Origin: Altericroceibacterium endophyticum
Lineage (GTDB): Bacteria > Pseudomonadota > Alphaproteobacteria > Sphingomonadales > Sphingomonadaceae
Assembly: GCF_009827595.1 (NCBI RefSeq)
Contig: NZ_WTYT01000005.1
Span: forward strand, 248,001-312,000
Direction: 5' to 3'
DNA length: 64,000 bases
Of the stretch, positions 27,752 to 37,004 are shown piece after piece (the stretch's first letter is position 1; each line of letters starts with the position of its first letter). A program made the position numbers and the translations under genes. A model generated the notes under the pieces. That model searched no databases. It was not told the origin of the DNA and worked only from the letters and a program-made list of their open reading frames with translations.

Positions 27752-28176
27752 TGATGACCGGCGCGCCTGTACCGGTCGCAGGAGGCCCCTCTGCCGAGGC
27801 GATGCGGGCAATTGCGCTCAACGTGTTTAGCCGCATCCCGGCGCCGTTTTGCGACTATCTGGACGGTATTCGCGTGCAGGTGGAGGATTTCGCCGATGCC
27901 GACACGCTGGCCGCGGTCGGGCTCGACAATCCCTGGCACCTGTCCGGCCTCTACCACGGACAGCCGCTGGACAAGCAATCCGTCTGGTCGTCCGGCCAGA
28001 TGCCGCCGGTGATCACCCTCTTCCGCTCCCCCCTGCTCGCCGAAATGCAGCAACGGGATTTACGGCTGGAAGACCTGATCGCGCATGTGGTGATCCACGA
28101 AGTCGGCCATCACTTCGGCCTTTCCGACGACGATATGCACGCGCTCGAAGCGCAGGCGGGCGATGGCGACGATTGA
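27751..28176 (+). CDS. Zincin-like metallopeptidase family protein
   Basis: 141 residues. The active-site motif HEVGHHFGLSDDDMH gives the H-E-x2-H-x2-G-x2-D zinc site of the DUF1025/metallopeptidase family that includes the small neutral zincins of Actinobacteria and Proteobacteria. It has no signal peptide. The ATG shares a base with the der stop (TGATG), so translation is coupled. The substrate is unknown. Confidence 0.82.
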   Translation: MMTGAPVPVAGGPSAEAMRAIALNVFSRIPAPFCDYLDGIRVQVEDFADADTLAAVGLDNPWHLSGLYHGQPLDKQSVWSSGQMPPVITLFRSPLLAEMQQRDLRLEDLIAHVVIHEVGHHFGLSDDDMHALEAQAGDGDD

Positions 28177-28332
28177 GTTCGGATGTTCTGGAATTCAAAT
28201 GCGCGCGATGGCCGGTTCCGGATCACCTATAGGAAAACCGGACGTTCCGGATACGACCCCAAATTCCGCTATTCCTCCAAGGGCAATATGTGCTTAAAGA
28301 CAGGCACCTAAATCTAGGCTGGACACCGACAT

Positions 28333-29331
28333 ATGTATCCACGTTGCGCGTTCCTTCTTGCAACGCTGATGGTGGTCGGCGCGGTCTATTTCGCAAACGC
28401 GTCGTGGCTTGCGCCCGAGCCTGAGGGCAAAGCGCGGCTTATGGCCCACAGGGGGATTCATCAGCTTTACGACCGGGATAGCATCGACAAGGACACTTGC
28501 ACCGCCAACCGCATGCTGCCCCCGACGAACCCTTTTATCGAGAACACCTTGCCATCGATTGCAGCCAGCTTTCAGGCGGGCGCCGACATCCTCGAAATCG
28601 ATATTCACCCGACGATCGACAATGAGTTTGTGGTCTTCCACGATTGGACAATCGATTGCCGGACCGAAGGCAGCGGCGTCACCCGTGATCAGTCGCTGGA
28701 ATATCTCAAGTCGCTCGACGTAGGCTATGGATATACTGCCGATGGCGGCAAGACATTCCCATTCCGCGGAAAGGGCAAGGGCATGATGCCGTCGCTGGCC
28801 GAAGTCCTGAAAGCCTTTCCCGAGCAACGCTTCCTGATAAATTTCAAAAGCCGATGGCTTCGGGAAGCGGATCTTTTGCAAGAGTATCTCAAGCGGCATG
28901 GAATCACGATCGATGACAGGATCATGGTCTATGGCCACGACAAGCCTGTCAGGCGCTGGAAAGCAATCAATCCGGCCGGCTTTGCCTTCTCCAAAGCCGC
29001 GATGAAAACGTGCACCCTCGACTACATGAAGGTTGGATGGAGCACGGCTTTGCCGGCCTCTTGCGCTGGCAGCGTTATCGGGGTGCCGATCAATTACAGA
29101 CATCTGGTATGGGGATGGCCCAACCGGTTTTTAGACCGAATGCGCCAATCCAACACGACTGTGATCTTCCTTGGAGACATTGAAAACGAAAATGGTGCAC
29201 CCGGCATCACGGACCCTGACGATCTCGATGCTGTTCCGTCAGGCTTCGACGGGCTAATCTGGACCGACGCAATCGAAAAAGTCGGGCCAGCATGGACAAA
29301 GAAGGCAGGCGAACGTGCGGGTGGCGCTTAG
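28333..29331 (+). CDS. Glycerophosphodiester phosphodiesterase family protein
   Basis: 332 residues. An N-terminal hydrophobic stretch (5-23) suggests export or anchoring. The GDPD barrel shows AHRGIH, ENTLPSI, EIDIHPT and FHDWTIDC, which hold the catalytic His pair and the metal acidic residues. Canonical members hydrolyse glycerophosphodiesters to glycerol-3-phosphate and an alcohol. The long insert before the ENT motif is unusual and may alter substrate choice. Confidence 0.78.
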   Translation: MYPRCAFLLATLMVVGAVYFANASWLAPEPEGKARLMAHRGIHQLYDRDSIDKDTCTANRMLPPTNPFIENTLPSIAASFQAGADILEIDIHPTIDNEFVVFHDWTIDCRTEGSGVTRDQSLEYLKSLDVGYGYTADGGKTFPFRGKGKGMMPSLAEVLKAFPEQRFLINFKSRWLREADLLQEYLKRHGITIDDRIMVYGHDKPVRRWKAINPAGFAFSKAAMKTCTLDYMKVGWSTALPASCAGSVIGVPINYRHLVWGWPNRFLDRMRQSNTTVIFLGDIENENGAPGITDPDDLDAVPSGFDGLIWTDAIEKVGPAWTKKAGERAGGA

Positions 29332-29555
29332 GCCCATAGCCGCATGGCTGCGATTGCGGATAAATCGCTATCACCTGCATGGCAGCTAACCATCCCATTT
29401 CCGCCGATCCCGCAACAAATTGAAATTGCCGGAAGCTGCCCAACAGCGTCTCTTCAATTTATGCCTCAAATCGGGATTGCCGGGCAGATGATTGGCTGTA
29501 CGACCATCGGAACCATTCCCTGAACTTATACCGGGGTGGAACGATTCCCAACCGT

Positions 29556-30260
29556 TTGAAAGGCGCTCACTCTATTTCGTGGTTCCGCACTGTCGCTCTC
29601 TTCTGCATCATCTTGGGCGCGCCCGGTGCTGCATGGGGCAAATCAGAAAGAGTCGAGGTCCCGAAGATTGAGACGGAGGGCGTCTGGCGGGCGCAAATGG
29701 CATTGGGCCACCTATGTTACCCGCCCCACCATAACGATTTTTCGCCCGACTGCGCCCAATAATGAAGACGCGCAGCGCGCGATGGGGTTGTTGCGCCAAC
29801 ATGCCACGAATTACGGTATCGATTCGCACAAGATCGGCGTGATCGGCTTTTCCGCCGGCGCTTATCTCGCCGCGAATATGAGCAACACATTCGAACGCAG
29901 CTATAAACTGACTGACGCAGCCTACCGGATATCAGCGCGGCCCGATTTGCGATTATCGCTTATACCGCAAGGATAAGAGATCCCGATGCGCAGGATAACG
30001 ATCTATCCTTGGCACCATGGGTCCATATCAGCAGCGATGCGCCCCCTACGCTGATCATTCACGCCGTGAACGATTCGGTAGATGATATCCGCCATCCGCT
30101 GGCGTAAGCACTGGCGCTGAAGGAAGCGGGCGTCCAGGTCGATATGCGGATCTGTGCCGAGGGTGGTCAAGCTTTCGGCATGCGGCCGACCGAGGAAGCG
30201 ATTACGCCCCAATGGCCAAGGCAGGCCAAGCAATGGCTACAGAATATCGGAATATTGTAA
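29556..30260 (+). pseudogene. Decayed alpha/beta hydrolase (acetylesterase-like)
   Basis: Pieces of one esterase lie in three states. A signal-peptide-like start (TVALFCIILGAPGAAWG) is followed by a frame change. Then TRPTITIFRPTAPN joins directly to DAQRAMGLLRQ, so the strand with the oxyanion hole is missing. The nucleophile block GVIGFSAGAY is intact. A one-base loss near 29943 breaks the frame after SARPD; the next frame continues FAIIAYT, has an internal TAA at 30105-30107 in the block HPLA-ALALKEAG, and ends at 30260. An internal deletion, at least one frameshift and a stop mean it cannot make a working enzyme. Confidence 0.82.
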
Positions 30261-30322
30261 CCGATGACCTCGCACTGCGACAAAGCTGCCCCGGCATCGT
30301 GTAAAGGAACCATTGCGCCAAT

Positions 30323-30357
30323 AAAAAGGCGCGGGAAGCCTCTGCCGCCCGCGCCTT
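30323..30357 (-). terminator. Terminator of bfr
   Basis: On the reverse strand AAGGCGCGGG pairs with CCCGCGCCTT and a T-run follows, 25 bp beyond the bfr stop. Confidence 0.85.
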
Positions 30358-30381
30358 CATCAAGTCAGTGTTGACGAAAAA

Positions 30382-30876
30382 TCAGTCGCCCGTGCCACCG
30401 GCAGCGGCATAGCTGCTGTTGAGCTGCACGTAGTTCTGCAGACCCATCAGTTCGATCTGGTCGAATTGCACTTCGAGGAAATCGACATGTTCTTCTTCGC
30501 TATCGAGGATGCGGCGGAAGAGGTCGCGGCTGACGTAATCCTGCACCTTTTCGCAATGCGCGATCGCCTCGCGCAGCAGCGGAATGGCTTCCAGTTCCAT
30601 CGCCATATCGGCTTTCAGAATTTCCTCGACCGTTTCACCGACCTTCAGCTTGTGGATCGCCTGAAAGTTCGGCAGCCCTTCGAGGAACAGGATGCGTTCC
30701 GAGAGCCAGTCGGCATGCTTCATCTCGTCGATCGATTCGTGCCGCTCATACTCGGCCAGCTTGTGCACACCCCAATGGTTGAGCGTGCGGTAATGCAGCC
30801 AATATTGGTTTATCGCCGTCAGCTCATTCGTGAGAGCCTTGTTGAGATAGTCGATGACCTGCTGGTCGCCCTTCAT
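30382..30876 (-). CDS. bfr: Bacterioferritin
   Basis: 164 residues, a four-helix bundle. The ferroxidase ligands E18, E51, H54 and the later E-x2-H (DSEEEHVDF) are present, as is the haem ligand M52. It stores iron in a 24-subunit shell. AAGGA precedes the ATG. The gene for its partner ferredoxin, bfd, lies immediately upstream on the same strand, separated by a terminator. Confidence 0.95.
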   Translation of the reverse strand: MKGDQQVIDYLNKALTNELTAINQYWLHYRTLNHWGVHKLAEYERHESIDEMKHADWLSERILFLEGLPNFQAIHKLKVGETVEEILKADMAMELEAIPLLREAIAHCEKVQDYVSRDLFRRILDSEEEHVDFLEVQFDQIELMGLQNYVQLNSSYAAAGGTGD

Positions 30877-30957
30877 TCCATAATCCTTTTATTCGCTTTC
30901 GCAGCATTTGCGCCCTGTAGGGGGCAAGATGCAAGAAAAAGCCACAGTTAAAACGAG

Positions 30958-30982
30958 AAAAAGCGCGGAAATCCGCGCTTTT
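30958..30982 (-). terminator. Terminator of bfd
   Basis: AAAGCGCGGA pairs with TCCGCGCTTT around a short loop, with a T-run on the reverse strand, between bfd and bfr. Confidence 0.75.
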
Positions 30983-31006
30983 GAAAATAGATATCAATAT
31001 AGTCAG

Positions 31007-31198
31007 TCAGGCGGCCTGGGCGGACATCATCCCCATTTCACGCTCTTCCAACAAAACATCATCGGCATCTTCGAGACATTGGCCACATTGGGGACGCTTG
31101 CCAAGCTTGGCGTAAACAGAGTCCGCATCACCCCCGCAATGCCGCGCGGCGCGGCGCAGATCACTTTCACGGATGGCATTGCAAATGCAGATATACAT
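31007..31198 (-). CDS. bfd: Bacterioferritin-associated ferredoxin
   Basis: 63 residues. The [2Fe-2S] cysteines are C4 and C6 (MYICIC) and C38 and C41 (CGQC). Bfd docks on bacterioferritin and reduces the stored ferric iron so that it can leave. The bfd-bfr order is common and is usually iron-regulated. I saw no clear Fur box by eye. Confidence 0.9.
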   Translation of the reverse strand: MYICICNAIRESDLRRAARHCGGDADSVYAKLGKRPQCGQCLEDADDVLLEEREMGMMSAQAA

Positions 31199-31293
31199 AG
31201 CTGGCTCTCCAAGACTTCGAAGAACAAGCTAATGCGACTGGATTGCAGTAGCAAGTCTTTTTCTCCATCTTTTCAGCAATTCATCATGCCCAG

Positions 31294-32583
31294 CTATCGC
31301 CTGAACGGAAACAGGCGGAAATAGGTGAGGCAGCGCCACAGCCATTCCAGCGGACCGTAACGAAAACGTGCCAGCCATGGTTTCGACCAGAGCAGCATCA
31401 GTGCCCAGCCCACCAGCACGATGGGGAGCAGAGCGAGACGGTGCAGATCGCCATACAGCCCCCCGGCCCAGCTCTGAAAGATGAACAGCATCACCAGCGA
31501 GGTGCCGATATAATTGCTGAATGCCATCCGCCCGGCGGCGACAAAACGGCTTCCCACTGGTCCGTCCGCGACCTTTGGCGCCCATTGCGCCAGCAGGGCG
31601 GCCAGCCCGATGATCATGGCGAAGCGCGGCAGAGTGGATGCGCCGTTGAAGACAAATTGCGTGAGAAAGGGCGGAAAATCGCGCGCCAGAACCCACCAGC
31701 CAAGCGCCCCCGACAGGATGGTTCCGCCGATAAGGCTGGCCCAGCCCCATTTGCGCATTTTCATCGGGTCCAACCCGCCCGAAAAGAAACCGAAGCGATA
31801 CAGCGCCATGCCCAGCAGCAGGAGCGGGATCGTTTCAAACACGGCCACGAACAGCACCTGTGCCAGATCGCCGCTCTGTTCGGTAAAGCGATAGTCCAGC
31901 ACCGCGCCATAGGAGCCGTTTGAAAGCACTTCGGCTTCCGCCTCTGCGTGCCCCAGCGTGATTTCCCAGCCTCGTTCCATCGCCTGCCACTGCTCAGCCA
32001 TGCCGGGCTGCGTCTGCACTTCGGGCTGTGCTTCCATCGCCGCCTGCATCCCCAGCAGGCCGCTAAAGACCAGCGAACCGAGCAAATACCAGATCAGCCC
32101 CCACCAGAACTGCTTGCGCGCACTCCAATGCAGCATGCCCAGCACGGCAAAGCCGGACATCGCGTAAAGGAACAGAATATCGCCGATAAACAGCAGGTAG
32201 AAATGAGCCAGACCGAACAGCAGCAACCAGAATAATCGCCGCGCCTGCAGCCAGCGCGTATCGCCCCGTGCCCAGACGCGCTGAATGAACAGCATCATTC
32301 CCGCGCCGAACAGGATGGAAAACAAGCCCCGGAATTTGCCATCGACCGCCACGAACTGAAACAGCCAGACCCAGCGGTCGGCCTCATTGCCGCCATCTGG
32401 CAAGGCGCCGGGCCAGTAATAGGCAAGCATCGGGTGGCCGAACGCGGTTATATTGGCGAACAAAATCCCCAGTACCGCGATTCCGCGAATGAAATCGAGC
32501 GACACCAGCCGTTCTGCGGCCTGCACAGGTTGATCAGGTGTGGATGCTGGACCACCAGCTTCATGTGGAAAATCTGACGCCAT
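31294..32583 (-). CDS. DUF418 membrane protein
   Basis: 429 residues with about 10 membrane helices. The N-terminal SLDFIRGIAVLGILFANI and the C-terminal DUF418 region ending in GPLEWLWR are typical. DUF418 proteins are inner-membrane proteins thought to act in transport or envelope modification; none is well understood. Long loop 170-215 is rich in Gln and Glu. Confidence 0.82.
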   Translation of the reverse strand: MASDFPHEAGGPASTPDQPVQAAERLVSLDFIRGIAVLGILFANITAFGHPMLAYYWPGALPDGGNEADRWVWLFQFVAVDGKFRGLFSILFGAGMMLFIQRVWARGDTRWLQARRLFWLLLFGLAHFYLLFIGDILFLYAMSGFAVLGMLHWSARKQFWWGLIWYLLGSLVFSGLLGMQAAMEAQPEVQTQPGMAEQWQAMERGWEITLGHAEAEAEVLSNGSYGAVLDYRFTEQSGDLAQVLFVAVFETIPLLLLGMALYRFGFFSGGLDPMKMRKWGWASLIGGTILSGALGWWVLARDFPPFLTQFVFNGASTLPRFAMIIGLAALLAQWAPKVADGPVGSRFVAAGRMAFSNYIGTSLVMLFIFQSWAGGLYGDLHRLALLPIVLVGWALMLLWSKPWLARFRYGPLEWLWRCLTYFRLFPFRR

Positions 32584-32628
32584 GACATGCCCCTATAGGG
32601 CACCGGCGCCCCCGGCAGGCGCTATAGC

Positions 32629-33897
32629 CTATTTACGCGTGACGAGACAATCCTGACCAGATGCCTTCAACGCGGCACAGGCCTGCTCTGCCTGCGCTTT
32701 GCTGGCGAAGCCGCCGGCCTGCAATTTTGTCACTCTACCCGCGGGAATAAGCAGACGCTGCCGCCCGCGCAGTTCAGGCCGGCTGGCTAGTTTCGCCCAT
32801 AGCCGCTCCGCATTGCCATCGACACCAAAGGCCCCCAGCTGCACCCGCCATGGGCTGGTCGAGGATGAAGGGCGGGGCTGACTGGCTGCCGCTTGACCCG
32901 CACGTTGCGCCGCAGTCTGGGCAGCGGACCGTTCGGGAGCCTTCTGCACCACAGGGCGCGAGGCCACCTGCACTGGTGCCGCAGGTGAAGGAGCGGCTGG
33001 CTTAGGCGCCGAAGCCTGACGCTGCGGCCTCGTTTGCGTTGGCGTTGGAGCCCGAACCGGGAGGGTATAGGTCGCCCCGGCCATTTCAGGATCGCTGGTT
33101 CCATCCGCCATGCGCGCATCACGCAGCGCCTGTTTCGTGCGGAGGATGGGCGGCGCAGTGTTTGCCGCCACCTGCGCGGGGGCCGATGTTGGTGTGGGTG
33201 TTGCGGATGATGGCGTGCTGGCCGCCTTGTTCGCACCAGCTTGCGCTATTGCGGGTGCTTCATCCCCCGCCTGCATCGCCAGATCTGCCGCGGCGAGCCG
33301 GCTGGCGCGCAGCGCATCAGCCTCCAGCCGCATACGCTGTGCCCGTTCCACAGCTTCACTGCGCTGTTTCATGGGAATATGTTTATCCATCTGCGCAATG
33401 GCGCGCGGCGCCTGCGGCAGGCCCTGCGAATTGGCCAGGGTCAGCAAGGCATAGGAGCGGACCCAGTCCTGCTTCACCTCGTCACCATTGAACAGGGCGA
33501 TACCCAGCAGATATTGCGCGCGCGGATCACCGCGTTTCGCGGCATCTTCAATATAGGGAATGGCCTGCGCCTTCTCCCCATCCTGAAACAGCATCAGCCC
33601 GTAAATATCCGCCGCGCGCAAATGCCCCTGCTCTGCTGCGCGTGCATAGAGCGCTCTCGCTCGGGCAGGATCTGCGGGCACACCGCGCCCCAGCCGGTAA
33701 GCCTGCGCCATGTTGAACAAGGCATCCGCCTCCCCTGCCGCTGCAGGCTCCTGCCAAAGCTCTACCGCCGCCGCGTAATCGCCCTCAGACCATGCCTCGA
33801 CCCCGTCTTTTACGTCATTGGCCTGAGCCAGCGCCTGCCCCGAACAAAAAATCAGGGCCAGGGCAACACCGGCAGAGAGGGAAGAACGTGAACGCAT
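32629..33897 (-). CDS. Sel1-repeat and SPOR-domain envelope protein
   Basis: 422 residues from ATG 33897 with AAGG upstream. A signal peptide (ending QALAQ) precedes Sel1-like repeats (about 25-170; for example ADALFNMAQAYRLGRGV and DPRAQYLLGIALFNG). A Pro/Ala/Thr-rich linker (about 215-335) leads to a C-terminal SPOR domain (WRVQLGAFG...). SPOR domains bind denuded glycan at division sites, so it is probably a periplasmic division or wall factor. A second SPOR protein is encoded divergently next to it. Confidence 0.85.
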   Translation of the reverse strand: MRSRSSLSAGVALALIFCSGQALAQANDVKDGVEAWSEGDYAAAVELWQEPAAAGEADALFNMAQAYRLGRGVPADPARARALYARAAEQGHLRAADIYGLMLFQDGEKAQAIPYIEDAAKRGDPRAQYLLGIALFNGDEVKQDWVRSYALLTLANSQGLPQAPRAIAQMDKHIPMKQRSEAVERAQRMRLEADALRASRLAAADLAMQAGDEAPAIAQAGANKAASTPSSATPTPTSAPAQVAANTAPPILRTKQALRDARMADGTSDPEMAGATYTLPVRAPTPTQTRPQRQASAPKPAAPSPAAPVQVASRPVVQKAPERSAAQTAAQRAGQAAASQPRPSSSTSPWRVQLGAFGVDGNAERLWAKLASRPELRGRQRLLIPAGRVTKLQAGGFASKAQAEQACAALKASGQDCLVTRK

Positions 33898-34115
33898 GGG
33901 CAACCTTTCAACCGCGCAAGATGCGCGCCACTCGATAGTGAATCGCGGTTAAGGAACAGCGCGCACTGCCCCCTGTCCCGCGATGCGACAAAACCACAAA
34001 CAGCGGATTAAAGCCATTTTCTTTATCCGATTAACGCAAAATTAGTGATAAACACGCAAGGTCGCGGCAAGGAAGCGCCACCCTTTGCGGGCGCAATGGA
34101 TCTGGGGAGCTATCT
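33898..34115. other. Non-coding divergent region between SPOR genes
   Basis: About 220 bp, AT-rich around 34000-34050, between the two divergent SPOR-domain genes. It must hold both promoters, but I could not pick convincing boxes. No repeats or RNA genes seen. Confidence 0.4.
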
Positions 34116-34272
34116 TTGCACAATATCGCAATCACTGCTGATCCCACTGGTGCTTCAGCCAGAATCGCGCTGGTCAACCTGGTGTTGCCATGCGCGCAAA
34201 TGCTGGCAAATAATGCCCCCGGCCCTATGCTGGCCGAAGCCAATCCCGATTTAACGAACCGAGGCCAGTCAT
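34116..34272 (+). CDS. Possible small leader protein before the SPOR lipoprotein gene
   Basis: 51 residues from TTG 34116, with GGGGAG six bases before. The stop TGA overlaps the next gene's ATG (ATGA), the junction expected for translational coupling. Codons are normal for this genome, and the middle holds a hydrophobic stretch (ARIALVNLVLPCAQML). It is too short for simple gene calls and I know no homologue. It could be a real small gene or a leader. Confidence 0.35.
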
Positions 34273-35665
34273 GAACGCGCGCTTTCCTCTCCGCAAACAG
34301 CTGCTCCTGTCGCTTGGCTCGGCCATGGTCTGTACGATGCTGACGGGCTGTGCTTCCTCCGCCAGCATGTCGGCCTCTCAGGCTGCGCTGGATGATGCCG
34401 ATGCGCCTGCGACTGGAGCGACAAGCAAAGCCGTTGAACTGGCGGAACAGGCCACGGCCAATGATCCGGGCAATCCTTCCGTTCGTGCACAGCTGGGCGC
34501 GGCCTATCTTGATGCCGGTCGTTTCACATCTGCAGCACAGGCGTTTTCAGAAGCGATGACGCTGGGTGACGAAACCCCAAAGACAGCTCTGCAGCTGGCT
34601 CTGTCGCTCACCGCGCAAGGCGAGGATGAGGCTGCCCTGCACGTTCTGAGTGATGCACAAGATCGCATCGCTCCGGCCGATCTGGGTCTGGCCGTCGCTC
34701 TCGCCGGCGCACCATCGCAGGGGATCGCGATCCTCTCCAATGGATTGAAGCAGGGATATAACAGCGCCAAGCTGCGCCAGAACCTTGGTTACAGCTATGC
34801 ACTGGCCGGAGAATGGGGCAAGGCGCGCGCTATCGCGGCGCAAGATGTTCCGCCCGAACAGATCGGCAAGCGCATGCAGGAATGGTCGCAAAGTGTGCTG
34901 CCATCGGCGCCGGAACAGCGCGTGGCCAGCCTGCTGAACCTGCCCCACGGCGTTAATGATCGCGGAATGCCGCTGATGCTGGCACTCAATCCCACAGAAC
35001 GCCGATTGGCGGATGCGAATGCAGGAACACCCACCCCGGTTCAGGAAGAGGCCAAAGCTCCGGCACAAATGCAAACAGAACCTGCGCCCTTGCTGGCGGC
35101 AAATGCTGAGCTGAGCCAACCGGTTGTGGCCGCATCGCCCTATGCCGCTCCGTCACAGCCCGGCCCTGGCGAATTGCAGCCGGTGGCAGAAACCAAACTG
35201 GCCGCTGCGCCATCACCGAATGGCCCGGCCATGGTATCGCGTCCGGTGGTGCAATCGATCCCCGCTGGCAATACTCCGCAGCAATTAGCCAATCTGGCCT
35301 TTGCGGATGCCATTAATTCCGCTGGCAATTCCGTCGGCGCGCAGCGGATGATCAAAGGCCGGACAGCACAGGATAACAGCCACCGGGTTCAACTCGGCAG
35401 CTTTCTCAGCCGCCAGCACGCCGATCAGGCATGGTCAAAATATACGGCCCAATATGCTCAATTGAATGGCAGCGAGATGGTGCTGACCCGCGCGCGCATT
35501 AATGGACGCGAATATTGGCGGGTGGCTGCACCGGCCAGCGATGCAGGGGAAGCCGCCAGCCTGTGCAGCGCGGTGAAGGCCAATGGGCAGGATTGTTTTG
35601 CCTATGCCGCCGACACGACCCTTCCCGGCACGATTGCTGAGAGCGCCAAACTGGCCCGTCGCTAA
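34271..35665 (+). CDS. TPR and SPOR-domain lipoprotein
   Basis: 464 residues. A lipoprotein signal with lipobox LTGC (cysteine near residue 27) is followed by TPR-like repeats (about 50-230; for example NPSVRAQLGAAYLDAG and KLRQNLGYSYALAGEWG). A Pro/Ala-rich linker leads to a C-terminal SPOR domain (HRVQLGSFLSRQHADQAW). It is a membrane-anchored periplasmic protein likely to bind peptidoglycan at the septum. Confidence 0.83.
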   Translation: MNARFPLRKQLLLSLGSAMVCTMLTGCASSASMSASQAALDDADAPATGATSKAVELAEQATANDPGNPSVRAQLGAAYLDAGRFTSAAQAFSEAMTLGDETPKTALQLALSLTAQGEDEAALHVLSDAQDRIAPADLGLAVALAGAPSQGIAILSNGLKQGYNSAKLRQNLGYSYALAGEWGKARAIAAQDVPPEQIGKRMQEWSQSVLPSAPEQRVASLLNLPHGVNDRGMPLMLALNPTERRLADANAGTPTPVQEEAKAPAQMQTEPAPLLAANAELSQPVVAASPYAAPSQPGPGELQPVAETKLAAAPSPNGPAMVSRPVVQSIPAGNTPQQLANLAFADAINSAGNSVGAQRMIKGRTAQDNSHRVQLGSFLSRQHADQAWSKYTAQYAQLNGSEMVLTRARINGREYWRVAAPASDAGEAASLCSAVKANGQDCFAYAADTTLPGTIAESAKLARR

Positions 35666-35771
35666 TCCGCGCGTTGATCAGCGTGTTTTTCCTCGGGGCC
35701 TGATTTTCAGCCCCGTCGGATCAGACGCTGCCAGATATCAGCCCTTGTGCGCCGCAAGACACACGCCGGCA

Positions 35772-37004
35772 TTAATCGCCAACGGCGACGCCGCCTTTCC
35801 ATAAATGGGTTGCGCGGCCCTGCACCGGCTGTTTGTCGAAGGGCGTGTTTCCGGCCTGCGCCTCCATCCGGTCAGAATCCACCACCCACGGGCGCTCAGG
35901 ATCGATCAATGCAATGTCGGCCTCATATCCGACCCGCAGTTCGCCGGCCTCGACACCCAGCAATTGAGCCGGGTTACGCGCGATCAGATCGAACAGGCGC
36001 TCCATCGAAATAATGTTATCGCGCACCAGCGTCAGCGCCAGTGGCAGCAATGTTTCCGCCCCGGCCATTCCCGCCGCCGCATCCGAGAAAGGCAGACGCT
36101 TATCCTCCGGCCCGCGTGGATCATGGCCCGATGCAATCACGTCCAGCGTGCCGTCGGCCAGAGCTTCGATCACCGCCTGCCGCTCTGCCTCTTCGCGTAA
36201 GGGCGGCGAAAGCCGTGCGAATGTGCGGAAATCCTTCAGCGCCAGATCGGACAGCATGAAATGCGCCGGGGTCACACCCGCCGTCACCGCCACGCCGCGC
36301 AGCTTGGCCGCGCGGACCAGATCCAGCGCCGCCCGCGTCGTCACTTGCCGAAAATGCAGCCGTGCGCCGCTCATTTCGGCCAGGGCAATGTCGCGCGCAA
36401 CCGCCAGTGCTTCAGCCTCGGCGGGGGCACTGGGAAGGCCCAGCCGGGTCGCCATTTCCCCGGCGGTCGCCACCGCATTGCCCGCCAGTGCCGCATCTTC
36501 GGCATGTGTCACCACAACCATGCCCAGCATCGCGGCATATTGCAGCAGACGCAGCATAATACCCGAATCCGCAATCCATTTGCGACCGGTCGCAACGGCC
36601 TTGGCCCCGGCATCACGCATCATCGCAATTTCAGCGAGTTCGCGGCCCTCCAGTTCGATTGTCGCACCGGCCAGCGGATGGACCCAGAAATCCGGCTTGC
36701 CGCTTTGCGCCGCGAACCGGACCCGTGCAGGCACGTCCAGCACGGGCGATTGATCGGGCATCAGCGCCGCGCGGGTGATCCCGCCAAAATGGAAAGCCGG
36801 TTTGTCGATGGCAAAGCTGCCGAAATCAATCAGCCCCGGCGCAATCAGCTTGCCCCCGGCATCCACCACATCGTCATCGCTGCGAATATCGGCATCGCCG
36901 ACGGCTGAAATGAGGCCATCTTCGCAGCGCAGAGCACCGCTGGTGAGGCCCGTGGGCAGGACCAGCTGACCGCCGGTAATGGTCAGAGCGCGTGTCTGTT
37001 TCAT
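35772..37004 (-). CDS. Dihydroorotase-like protein lacking the metal HxH motif
   Basis: 410 residues from ATG 37004, which overlaps the pyrB stop (ATGA). The amidohydrolase barrel is recognisable ([51 protein letters not shown]). Active dihydroorotase has D-x-H-x-R/H after PGLID; here it reads DFGSF, so two key histidines are gone and catalysis is unlikely. In Pseudomonas and others an inactive homologue (PyrC'/PyrX) forms the non-catalytic part of the aspartate transcarbamoylase complex. The overlap with pyrB supports that role. A true pyrC must be elsewhere. Confidence 0.85.
   Translation of the reverse strand: MKQTRALTITGGQLVLPTGLTSGALRCEDGLISAVGDADIRSDDDVVDAGGKLIAPGLIDFGSFAIDKPAFHFGGITRAALMPDQSPVLDVPARVRFAAQSGKPDFWVHPLAGATIELEGRELAEIAMMRDAGAKAVATGRKWIADSGIMLRLLQYAAMLGMVVVTHAEDAALAGNAVATAGEMATRLGLPSAPAEAEALAVARDIALAEMSGARLHFRQVTTRAALDLVRAAKLRGVAVTAGVTPAHFMLSDLALKDFRTFARLSPPLREEAERQAVIEALADGTLDVIASGHDPRGPEDKRLPFSDAAAGMAGAETLLPLALTLVRDNIISMERLFDLIARNPAQLLGVEAGELRVGYEADIALIDPERPWVVDSDRMEAQAGNTPFDKQPVQGRATHLWKGGVAVGD

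Noticed and set aside
26234-27811. A 525-residue open frame on the reverse strand
   Set aside because: It lies wholly antisense to der, which has full family motifs; the frame is a by-product of high GC content.
33898-34270. A replication origin between the divergent SPOR genes
   Set aside because: No repeated DnaA boxes or AT-rich unwinding repeats were seen; the stretch is a normal divergent promoter region.
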